The notes under the pieces were generated by a model. The model was not told the DNA's origin. It did no database searches and saw only the letters and a list, made by a program, of their open reading frames with translations. From Zingiber officinale (taxonomy: Eukaryota > Streptophyta > Magnoliopsida > Zingiberales > Zingiberaceae), in assembly GCF_018446385.1 (NCBI RefSeq), contig NC_055998.1:68628744-68692743 (forward strand): a stretch of DNA of 64,000 bases, given 5' to 3'. Within the stretch, counting starts at the first letter, position 1, and the number at the start of each line of letters is the position of its first letter. A program made the translations under genes and the position numbers. Shown in pieces: positions 24,701-35,932 of the stretch.

Positions 24701-25712
24701 GATGCGAGCTAATGTCGATGAAATTCCAGAAGCCATCATGCCACCATGGCTAGGTTTTTACATGGTTTAAACGTAGAAATTACTGATATTATTGAATTGC
24801 AGCATTATGTGGAGCTATCGGACATGGTCCACCAAGTTACTAAAAGTGGAGGAACAACTCAAGAGGAGAGGATTGACCAAGAGAGGACAACCAATGACTA
24901 CCAATGACGCATGGTGGGAAGCTCCAAGAAGAGAGGTACAACTGCAAAACAAGCCAAAGTTTGAATCCTTCAAGAAGCTCAAACCCACAACATCTACTAC
25001 TCAAGGTAATCATGAGTCAATTTCTTCCAAATCTCGTGATATCAAGTGTTTTAAATGTCAAGGGCATGGTCACATAGCCAACCAATGTGTAAACAAAAGG
25101 GTGATGGTAATAAACACCCAAGGTGAACTTGAGTCGGAAGATGAGGATGAAGTAGCTGAAGAAGTGCCACAAAAGGAGGACAGTGATGATGAGAAACATG
25201 TCGTTGTTGGAGACTTATTGGTGGCCCGACGAGTTCTCAATCTATATGCTAAGGAGGAAGAAGGTAATCAAAGGATGAACTTATTTTATACTCGTTACTT
25301 TGTCAATAACAAGGTTTGTAGTGTTATTATTGATAGGAGGAGTTATACTAATGTGGCAATCATTGATTTGGTGGAGAGATTGTTACTACCAACTCAGAAA
25401 TAGTCGCATCCTTATCGACTCCAGTGGCTAAACGATTGCGGTGAAATCAAGGTAACAAAGCACGTCTTGGTAGCAATTTCCATTGGCAAATATGAAGATG
25501 AGCTATTGTGTGACATGGTTCCCATGCATGCACGCCATCTATTGTTGGGGAGACCTTGACAATTTGATCGAAAGGTAACACATGATGGCCTCACAAATAG
25601 TTATACTTTTACTCTAAAGGGACAATCTATTATTCTTGTACCATTGACTCCAAGACAAGTTATGGAGGACTAGTTGAGATTACATAAAGCAAATGAAAAG
25701 AAAGAGGAAAAA

Positions 25713-28700
25713 TGTAAGTACCCCGTGATAGTCTTGATGTGATCAACTAAGTCAAATTAGGTCCTGTTATATTTTGATGCCATGTGTCTAAGTATGCAGG
25801 AACTTAGGAGCACAGGAAGTTGAGTGAAAGACGCAGCCAGCGAGAAGGATGACACGGGAGAGAGTCAACGGACTTGGTGCATCCGAGGGATGAGGTGCCG
25901 CGGAAGAGTATGCTACCAGACGAGAAGGAAACGTACAGCGGTTTTGAGGGACGAGAAGCCAGGGTAGAAGATTGGTCGAGAAGGCTGGAAAATGGGTTTG
26001 GATGAGTCCTATTTCGGATGGCTGAAATCACCCAGAGTGGAGCTGGAGCGGAAGACCTGGACAAGAAGTCAACTCTGAGTTGACCTTGGTCCGGGTGCCC
26101 AGATCACCCGGGGCAGCCAAGGCACCTCGGGTGTGAGCCCGTAGTCGTGGGCCAGTTCAGCCTAGTCTGGGCGCCCGGACCTGGTCTGAGCGCCCGGACC
26201 AGAAAACTTTTTGAAACGCATGATGTCACGATCTAGTGTGATGCGAATAAAATTCTATCCACGTCCAGATGCCTGGAATCTTTCCAGGTGCCCCGATCAG
26301 GGCTATAAATACAGCCCTAATCTCGAAGCTAAATAGAATCCTAGAAGCTAAATAGAACACTTGAAAATAATGCTATTTGATTTTAGCTTTGTGATTGTGT
26401 GCTTTGACTGTTGTAAGAGATTTCTTCGCCTGAAGGAGATTTTAGTGGGCTTTCAACGTCTTGGATTAGAAATCTTCTGATTGCAAACCAAGTAAAACCT
26501 CTATGCCTCTTTCTCTTTTTAACTAGTTTGTTAATTCCTTTTATGAAAGTGTTAGTTTTAATCAAGCTGTAAAGATCGAGAAAGGTGTTCAATTTTTGTG
26601 CAAGACAATTCACCCCCTCTTGTCGACCTCCAAGGGACCTACAAGTGGTATTAGAGCGAGGATACTTTATAAGGACTAACCACCCATTGAAGCACAAGAG
26701 ATGGTCGGACCAAGTATCTACTCACCGAGTTCGAGGGGGAGTTCGCGATTTGGAAAAGAAAGATGGAGGTGTTCTTCAAAATGGATTTTAATTTATTAAT
26801 AATATTAAAATATGATTTTGTAGTTCCAAAAGATAAAGAAGAATATCAATGGCCAAGAAGGAGCAAGTAGATTTCGTAGCAAATGGACGGGCCGAATTCC
26901 ATCTACTAAGCGTGCTACCTTCGCAAGAAGTCAACAGAAACAGCGCCTATGAATCAACAAAGGAGCTTTGGGAGAAGTTCTTGGAACTACACGAAGGTAT
27001 GTCTAAAGCCAAACTCACGAGATGGGACCTGCTTCAGAACCAGATCAGCAACCTTCAGCTAGAAGAAGGCAAAACCATCGCATACCTTCACTCAAGGATC
27101 AAGGAACTCATCACCGGACTCACGAATCTCAGAGAAAAGGTAACTAACTGAGATTCGCTAAAGTACGCCCTTAATGCATTTCCTAGGAATCCTGAATGGT
27201 CAACTTTTGCAGATGCTTATTACATCTCTAAGGATCTAGAAGTGCTTTAGAAGAATTATTTTCTATACTTGAAGTGCATGAAACTAGATGTGTAGATCTG
27301 AAGGAGCCCAAACACAACATTGCCTTAAGGGCAAAAATGGGTGAATCAAAATCCGAAATGACTCTCGATGATGATGAAACGGTCTTTATGGTAAGAATTT
27401 TTTTAAAAAAAATATTAAAACTAATAAGTTTAATCAAGTGCAGGGTAATAGAAGGAAAAGAAATGTAAGATGCTATCACTGCAATGAAGAAGAGCACGTC
27501 AAGGATAACTGCCCAAAACTGAAGAACAAGAATAAGGAAAAACAAAAAGGCGACCCAAGCGACCTAGAAAAGATACAAGAACCTAAAGGTGACATGGGAT
27601 GCAACTTTATCAGAATAAGAAATAGAAGCCTACACCGGACTTGCATTGATGGCAAGTCACGAAGAAGGTGATGAAGCAAACTTATCAGAAATAAGCATCG
27701 AGAGTATCGATGAAGGGGGAGGAACATTAAAAGAAAGTAGCTCTACAGGGGGAGCATTAGATTCTGAGATCGACAAGGTAAGTCAGGTACGATCTCTACC
27801 TCCAGATAAATTGTTTAAATTTATAAAAATATTGTCAAAAAGTTCTTCCAAATTAGAAATAGAAAATAAAAAATTATCAAAAGGAAATATTGAGTTAAAA
27901 GGAACTTTAGCAATGTCTTGTGATTAGAGGATTTCTACAAGATAAAAATGAAAAATGAAAAATTGAAATAAAAAATCTCGCATGCTCACATGTTCAATAA
28001 GCTCAAATTTATAATAAATTAAATTGATATTTTAGATATCATCAGGGCAAAATTAGAAAATTATCACCAAAATATATTCCTAAAAAAAATTTAATTAACT
28101 CGGTTGGAAGGAACCTATTTTGGGTTAAAAAAACATGCATAAATTATTTTTTTTTGCATATCATACTTTTTATTTACTTAGAATTATCAAATAAATTTAT
28201 TTGCATGATTTTTGTTAGAAATTAATTAGAATTTAATGTTTTAAGAAAGAAAATTTCATTACTCATCTATGGAAAATATTTTGAATTTTTTTGACCATTG
28301 TATTATTTTTCTATAAATTTTTTAACAAAATTCATATTTTTCAATTTAGAAATATCTTGTAGTGCTATTTTTTTAAAAAAACTTGTTTTTATATGAAACT
28401 TTATCATTTTCTCTATATAATAAAATATTTTTAAAATTTTTTAACTGTTGGTGAATTTTCTATGAATTATTTATCCAAATATAAATTTTTAATATTAAAA
28501 ATTCTTGAAAATTAAAATTTTGAAAGTTCATTTTTTTTGTAAAAATACTTCCTCTATTCCGTTATTAAAAAAACTTTTACGATTTTTTGAGCTTAGAAAT
28601 AATTTTTTAAAAAATTTTAGCGAAAATGAATCTTTATAAAGAAAAGAATTTATTACTATTTAAATTTAATTCAATTTTTCTTGAAAACTTTATTTCAGAT

Positions 28701-29928
28701 TTGGATATTTAAGTTTAACAGTTAGAAAAATTCTCAGAATTTTTGAATAATTAAAAATAATTTTAAAACTATTTTTTTTATAAATGGTTTATAAATTGTA
28801 AAACTCCAGATTTTTAAAATTTAAAAGTTCATGTTTTTGTCTAGATAATAATCACCTTATTTTTATCCTTTACACTCTTATTTAAATTTTTTAAAAAGTT
28901 ATTTTCATGGAATACCCCAATTTTAATGTGATCAAAGGGGAGAACTAGAGGTTAAGTGTAGCGGGAGGGTACATTATTTTTTGCACATTTTTTTTTTAAA
29001 TGTAAAATATATACTTGCCATTTCTATTACTATTTATTTTTTGTTTATCGTAACTTCACTTGGGGTTGCTCACATCAAAAAAGGAGAGAATGTAAGTATA
29101 TCATGGCAGTTTTGATGTGATCAACCAAGTCAAGTTAGGTCCTATTATGTTTTGATGCCTTGTGTTTAAGTGTACAGGAACTTAAGAGCACAGAAAGTCG
29201 AGCGAAGATGCAGCCAGCGAGAAGGATGATACGAGAGAGAGTCGACGGACTCAGTTCGTCTGAAGGACGAGGTGCTGTGGAAGAGTATGTAGGCGGACGA
29301 TAAAGAAACATGAGGCAGTTTCGAGGGACAAGAAGCCGGAGTGGAAGACTGCTCGAGAAGGTCAGAAAATAGATTCGAGTGAACCCTATTCCGAACGGTA
29401 GAAATCACCCGGAGCGGAAGACCTGGATAGGAAGTCAACTCTGAGTTTACCTTGGTCTGGGCGCCCGGATCACTCAGGGCAAACAAGGCGCCCCGGGCGT
29501 GAGCTCGCGGTCACGGGCCGGTTCAGCCCTGTCTGGGTGCTCAGACCAAAAGACTTATCAAAACTCACACTGTTGCAATCCGGTATGACGTGGCTAAAAT
29601 TTCATCCACGTCCAGGCACCTGGAACCCTTCTAGGCGCCCCGATCAGGGTTATAAATACAATTCTGATCCCAGAAGATAAATAGAACACTTGAAAATAAT
29701 TCTATTTGAGTTTAGCTTCATAATTGTGTGCTTTGATTGCTGTAAGAGGCTTCTCTGCCTGAAGTAGACTTTAATGGGCTTTCAATGTCTTGGATTATCA
29801 ATCTTCTGATTGCAAACTAAGTAAAACTTCCGTGCCTCTTTCTCTTTTTAATTAGCTTGTTAATTCCTTTTTTGCAAGTGTTAGTTTTAATCAAGATGCA
29901 AAGATCGAGGAAGTTCAATTTTAAAAGG
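25713..29928 (+). mobile_element. Sirevirus-type element without pol, nested in the Gypsy fossil
   Basis: Left LTR 25713-26643 (931 bp, TGTAAGTACC...CCTACA), followed by a tRNA-Met-type primer site TGGTATTAGAGC. Then gag (26850-27150), a CCHC knuckle CYHCNEEEHVKDNC (about 27470), an acidic coiled-coil-like region to about 27930, and T-rich noncoding DNA. A right LTR of the same family begins at 29091 and runs to about 29928. No integrase or reverse transcriptase is visible, so it is either a non-autonomous form or a reduced copy. Its coding part has several breaks. LTRs carry GGGCGCCCGGACC-type motifs and a TATA box. The two LTRs differ a good deal, so it is older than the Copia at 9490. Confidence 0.8.
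26299..26318 (+). promoter_or_regulatory. LTR TATA box inside an inverted repeat
   Basis: AGGGCT and AGCCCT flank TATAAATAC in the left LTR of the 25713 element. The same arrangement, longer and perfect, is in the solo LTR at 30901-30928. Confidence 0.6.
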
Positions 29929-30322
29929 CAATATTCAATGAAGAGAGGAAAAGAAATTGAGAGAAAAAAAATTAAGGGAAAAGAAATTAAGAGAAAAAAA
30001 TTGAGGAAAAAATATGAGAGAAAAGAAAATGAGAGGAAAGAGCCAAAAGAAGTGAGAAAGGAGAAAAAAGGAGAGAGAAAAAAAAATAGTTTTTATGCAA
30101 AAAGAAGTGAGATCAAATGGGCTTTGTTTTCAAATCAGCCACCCCTTATCCTTTTGTGTAAGGAGGCACTCTTGAACACTAACAAGCTTAACGATTCTTT
30201 GCCTAGTATTATTATTTCTCTCTTACAAAAATTCGAGGTGGTCTTTCCTAAAGAGGTTCTGCATGGTTTATCTTCGATTAGAGAAATTGAGCACCAAATC
30301 GACTTCATACATGGTGCATTTA

Positions 30323-31250
30323 TGTTGGTACCCTAAGGTAGTTTTGATGTGATCAAACAAGTTATGTTAGGTTCTATTGTGTTTAACCCTGTGTCTAAGT
30401 GTGTAGGAACTTAGAAGCACAGGATATCGAGCAAAAGACGCAGCTAGCGAGAAGGACGGCATGGCAGAGAGTCGACGGGCTTGGTGCGTTTGAGGGACGA
30501 GGTGCTGCGGAAGAGTACGGGGGCGAATGAGAAGGAGGCGCGCGGTGTTTCTGAGGGATGAGAAGCCGGAGCGGAAGCTTGACCGAGAAGACCAGAAGTT
30601 GGGTTCGGGTGAGCCCTATTCTAGATGGCCAAAATCACCCAAGCGAGCGGAGCCGGAGCGAAAGACCCAGACCGTTGCGAGTGGAACCAAAGCAGGAGGC
30701 CAGGATCAAAAGTCAACAAAAGGCTGACTTCTGGGGCTCAGGGCGCCCGAACCAGTCCGGGGCGCCCAGACCAGTCCGGGGTGCCCAGACTCCGAGCGCC
30801 CGGAACCTGAAACTTAGCTTCATTCGATGTGGCACATACCATTGCATCGAGGATAAAATATTATCCCATTCCACACGCCTGGAACCATTCCAAGTGCCCT
30901 GAGCAGGGCTATATAAGCAGCCCTGCTCCTAGAAGTTAAAAACAACAAGGAAAAACGAAATAACACTTGTACTCGTTCAGTTTTCTATTTAGCTTCTGTT
31001 TTTGTGCGTTCATTGCTGTAAAGAGGCTTCTCCGCCTGAAGGAAAAATTAGTGTGACTTCATCTGCTTTGGATTAATAACCTCCCTGGTTGTAACCAAGT
31101 AAACCTGTTGCGACTCTTTCCTTTTAGTTTATTTTATTATTCTTATGCAAGTGTTATTTTAATTAAGTTATAAGTCGAGAAAGGTTCGTTTGCTTAATTT
31201 GTGCAGGGGCTATTCATCCCCCCTCTAGTCGGACGCCAAGGGTCCTAACA
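30323..31250. mobile_element. Solo Sirevirus-type LTR (928 bp) in the Gypsy pol region
   Basis: Starts TGTTGGTACC, ends CCTAACA, with a 5-bp target duplication ATTTA at 30318-30322 and 31251-31255. Related to the LTRs at 25713 and 29091 (same start after the first dozen bases, same GGCGCCC motifs, same TTCATCCCCCC end). No internal region, so it is a recombined solo LTR. It lies just before the Gypsy reverse transcriptase. Confidence 0.9.
30901..30928 (+). promoter_or_regulatory. LTR TATA box framed by a perfect 10-bp inverted repeat
   Basis: GAGCAGGGCT (30901-30910) and AGCCCTGCTC (30919-30928) are perfect complements around ATATAAGC. It is the likely core promoter of the solo LTR, lying just 3' of its GGCGCCC motif cluster. 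Confidence 0.65.
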
Positions 31251-34200
31251 ATTTATTCCAAATCGACCAACCTATAGAAGCAATCCAGAGGAAGTAAAGG
31301 AACTTCAGAAGCAAGTTAATGAATTACTAGAGAAAGGGTATGTTTGAGAAAGCATGATCCCTTGTGTCGTGCCTATGCTACTAGTCCCCAAGAAGGATCG
31401 AACATGGAGGATGTGTGTAGATTGTCGAGTCATCAACAAAATAACGGTAAAGTATCGCCATCCAATTCCTAGGATTGATGATATACTTAATGAATTGCAT
31501 GGTTCCTGTGTGTTCACAAAAATTGATCTTAGGAATGGATATCATCATATTAGGATAAAGGAAAGTGATGAATGGAAAACTGGTTTTAAAACCAAGCATG
31601 ACTTATATGAATGGTTAGTAATGTCTTTTGGTTTAACTAATGCTCCTAGCACTTTTATGTGTTTGATGAACCATGTTTTGGATATCGACAAAATAACGTG
31701 CTTTCTTAGGTAGATTTGTAGTTGTGTATTTTGATGATATTTTAATTTATAGCAGAAGTTTAGAAGACCATGCCACATATTTAAGGTCAGTTTTGAGGAA
31801 GCTTTTTTGCTAACCTCATTAAATGCTCCTGTTGTACGGAGAAAGTTGTGTTTCTTGGTTTTGTTATTAGTGTTAAAGGCATTGAGATGGATGAGAAAAA
31901 GGTGAAAGCAATCCAAGAGTGGCCAACACCGACAACAATTAGTCAAGTGAGGAGTTTCCATTGTTTAGTCAGCTTCTATAAATGATTTATTCATGATTTT
32001 AGCAATATTATAGCTCCTCTTATTTAAGTCATCAAGAAAAATGAGTCATTCAAGTGGGGAGAGGGACAAGAGAAGGCATTCAACACTTTGAAAGAAAAGT
32101 CAAGTTCTACTCCTTTACTAATCCTACTAGATTTTTCTAAAACCTTTGAAATCGAATGTGATACTTCTGGTGTTATTATAAGTGCTATGCTTATACAGGA
32201 GATGAGACCCATTGTTTATTTTAGTGAGAAGTTGAGTGGAGCCACTCTCAACTATCCCACATATGACAAGGAGATGTATGCATTGGTGAGAGCATTAAAG
32301 ACATGGCAACATTACCTATGGCCGAAATAATTCATGATTCACAAAGATCATCAATCTCTAAAGCATTTGAAGTGTCAACATAAGTTGAATCAACGCCATG
32401 CTAAATGGATGGAATTCATTGAGATATTTCTTTATGTGATTAGATACAAGCAAGGAAAAGAGAAGTGGTTGTTGATGCATTATCTCGAAGGTATGCTTTA
32501 CTTTTCACTTTAGATATGAAATTACTTGTATTTGAATATATCAAGGATTTATATACTAATGATGTTGATTTTTCTAATGTGTTCAAAGCATGTGACAAGG
32601 TTGCATTTGGTAAGTTCTATAGGCATGATGAGTTTTTATTTCGTGAAAATAGATTGTGTGTGCCTATGTGTTTGTTGCATGAATTGTTTATTAGGGAAGC
32701 CCATGATGGTGGTTTGATGGATCATTTTGATGTTATTAAGACTTTAGGAGTGTTATAGGATCATTTCTTTTAGCCTCATATGAAACGTGACGTGCAAAGA
32801 ATTTGTGAGAAGTGCATCACTTGCAAACAAGCTAAATCTAAATTGAAACTCCATGGCTTGTATACTCCTTTTCCTATACCTAGTGAACCTTTGATTAATA
32901 TTTCAATGGACTTTGTTTTAGGATTACTCTGGACCAAGAGGGGGAGAGATTCAATTTTTGTCATAGTAAATATGTTTTCCAAAATGATGCATTTCAATCC
33001 ATGTCATAAAACTGATGATGCATCACATATAGCTGAATTGTTTTTAGAGAGGTTATTAGGTTGCATGGCATGCCTAGGACCATTGTCTCTGATAGGGATG
33101 CAAAGTTTTTGAGTTATTTTTTGAAGACTTTGTGGGGGGGGGGGGGAATTAGGAACTAAACTATTGTTCTCTACTACTTGTCACCCCCAAACCGATGGGT
33201 AAACTGAAGTGGTCAATAGAACTTTTGTCTTTTTTACTCCATGCAGTCATTAACAAGAATTTGAGAATATGGAAAGATTGTTTACCTCATGTTGAATTTG
33301 CTTACAATAGAAGCATACATTCTACAACTCAATTTTCTCCATTTGAAATTTTTTATGGATTCAATCCCTTGTCATCATTAGATTTGATTCCTTTGGCTAT
33401 AAGTGTAGATGGTAAGCAGAAGGCCAAATTCATAAAGAAGATTCATGAATAAGCACGGTTGAATATTGAGAAAAGAACCCAACAATACATACAACAAGCT
33501 AACAAGGGGCGCAAGAAAATTGTGTTAGAACTGGGAGAATGGATTTGGTTGCAACTCCGAAAGGAGCGATTTCCAGACAAACATCGTTCTAAACTTCTAC
33601 CTCAAGGGGATGATCCATTTCAAGTATTGGAGCGCATCAATGATATTGCCTACAAACTTGAACTACCATGTGAGTATGATGTATATTCTACTTTTAATGT
33701 TGCTGATGCAAGGATGATTTGAGGACAAATCATTTTCAAGAAGGGGAGAATGATGTATGCCCAAGGGCTGAAGCTATGAGAGATCATTTGTTATTTTCGA
33801 AAGGTCCAATTACAAGACTTCGAGTAAAGTGTTTCAAAGAAGTGCTAAATGGGATAATCAAAGAACATTGGGCTGATTGTGAGCAAGGAAAGACCAAAAT
33901 AATCTCAACTGCTAGTCATGACCTAATCCACATAATCGGGCATATCCATCCATGACTCAGCCGCGCATAATGGAAAAATGCTAATAAGCACGAGAATTCA
34001 TTCATGCATGAAAACTTAAGTGTTCTTGGTTCATAGATTGCTTACATGAGGCATGCTACATTGAGACTCTAATTGTGTATACATTTATTTTGTTTGGGGT
34101 TCCTAGATAGCTTGCATGAGGCATACGACATTGAGACTCTAATTGTGCATGCATTTATTTTGTACTCTTCCTTGGTCACTCCTATTATATAAGGGAGGTA

Positions 34201-34445
34201 AATCTTAATATGAGATAACTTGGTTTTGGTGAGATTTGTGTGCTCTCTTAGTTCGTGAAAAGACTTTTGAACTTATCAAGTTGTCTCTCATGGTGTTCAA
34301 CCCATCGAAACTTATCACCCTTGGTATGTCGTTTCCTTTTCCTTCATAGGCCTAGTTCGTGCCAGTTCTTGGTTACGGGTCAAGACTCACACCCTTGTCT
34401 TCTAGTTATTGGGATTCTATCCATCGTTGTCTTGTGTTCCATCAC

Positions 34446-34838
34446 ATGGGTTTGTATCAAATCCTCAGTCCATAATCCTTGGTCCCCTCCTAGTCCCTTT
34501 CACAATTTATATGTCGGATTGCGGCTGGAATTTGACTAAAATTAACTATGATCTCCCTTGGGTTCACCTTCCCACCTAGGTTATAGTTTGTGTTGAGCCA
34601 GGCTGTCGGAGGCCGCTGGCAGTGGGTGGCCCAAACTTGGTCGGTGCCATATAGTTTGCCCAACCGCCGACAGCCTCCAGCTGCCTAGCTCGATCCAAAC
34701 TATAGCTCAGGTGGGAAGGTGAATCTAGGGAAAATCGTAGCCAATTTTGGCCAGATTCTAATCGTGATCCAATGTGCAAATTACAGAATGGACCAAGAGG
34801 GGACTAGGGATTATAGATCAGAGGATCTAAACTCGCTT
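34446..34838. repeat. Large imperfect inverted repeat (fold-back), arms about 170 bp
   Basis: The left arm (about 34446-34618) and right arm (about 34665-34838) are complementary over nearly their full length. Shared blocks include TTCACCTTCCCACCT, ACTATAG/CTATAGT and CCTAGTCCC. A spacer of about 45 bp lies between them. No gene is visible inside. It lies between the Gypsy LTR and a second Gypsy fragment. It may be a fold-back or MITE element; no target duplication was found. Confidence 0.75.
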
Positions 34839-35932
34839 ACCATGGCAAAATGGGCACGGACGTGCCCATTGGCACTGCCCAAGTTAGTGTGTTCAATCCC
34901 AAGAGCTCTTTATTCTTCCCAAACTTAAAAATGAAGCTAACATGAATTAGACTTAATATAAAAAACTAGAATAAAAAGGAAACCTTTGGATTGCCTCCCA
35001 AGTAATGCTTATTTTAGGTCATTAGCTTGACCGCTTATTAGTTCACTCTAGGGGGCATGATTTGGAAAAAATATAGCCTCTCGTCTCTGTCAATTGGCAT
35101 TTCAAGGAAATACCTTTTCAGTTGCTGCCCATTTACTTTACAAAGTCTGAATTCCTCATTCCAAATATCAACTACTCTATATGGATATACTTTTTCAATT
35201 TTGAACTGTTCCATCCATCGCGACTTTAACTTCCCAGAGAAAAGTTTCAATTTAGAATTGAATAATAATACTAAGTCTCCTTCTTTGAATTCTCATCGTA
35301 AGATGTGTTGATCATGTCATTTCTTTGTTCTTTCTTTATAAGACTATCATGTTCATATGCATCCATCCGTAATTCATCAAGTTCATTAAGTTGGGGTTTT
35401 CTTTTGTATCTGGCTGCTTTCAAATCAAAGTTGAGGCATTGTATTGCCCAATAAGCTTTGTATTCCAAGTCCACTGGAAGATGACATGACTTCACATATA
35501 CTAGCCAAAATGGAATCATTCCAATTGAAATATTGTAAGCAGTTCAATATTCCCATAAAGCATCATCTAGTTTTAGGGACCAATCCTTTCGATATGTAGA
35601 TATTATTTTTTCCAATATCGCTTTGACCTCTCTATTGGAAATTTTAACTTGTTCACTAATCTATGGATGATATGGTGTTGCAATTTTGTGACTAACCCTA
35701 TATTTATTGAACAACTTTTTAAACTAATTTTTAATAAAATGAGACCTGCCATCACTTATAACTGCTATAGGAACTCCGAATCAAGGAAAGATTATCTTCT
35801 TAAACAATTTGATTACGATTTTGGCATCACAGGTAGGGGAAGCGATAGCTTCATCCATTTAGACATATATCCAATCGTAACTAGAATGTAATTATTACCG
35901 CATGACGAAGGAAAATGTCCCATAAAGTCTAT
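34839..35932 (-). mobile_element. Ty3/Gypsy fragment, Athila/TAT-like, integrase end
   Basis: On the minus strand, integrase sequence (about 35930-35270, with LVYVKSCHLPVDLEYKAYWA and LNELDELRMDAYEHDSL) leads into a short C-terminal segment (RWMEQFKIEKVYPY). Then comes noncoding DNA containing the TACTTGGGAGGCAATCCAAA segment common after pol in Athila/TAT elements. Broken several times and cut on its 5' side by the Sirevirus LTR at 35933. Confidence 0.75.

Larger units (their letters stand above)
24205..34450 (+). mobile_element. Ty3/Gypsy fossil interrupted by two later insertions
   Basis: Plus-strand pieces: Retrotrans_gag (about 24380-24770), CCHC zinc knuckle CFKCQGHGHIANQC (about 25047), protease region, a Lys/Glu-rich stretch (29940-30110), reverse transcriptase (31260-31760), RNase H (32090-32330), integrase (32780-33450) and a C-terminal part ending STFNVADARM (33720). 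Next come a purine-rich tract (about 33737) and an LTR start at about 33749 with a TATA box near 34185. The right LTR end was not located and the left LTR is missing. Broken in roughly fifteen or more places. Contains a Copia-type element at 25713 and a solo LTR at 30323. Confidence 0.8.
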
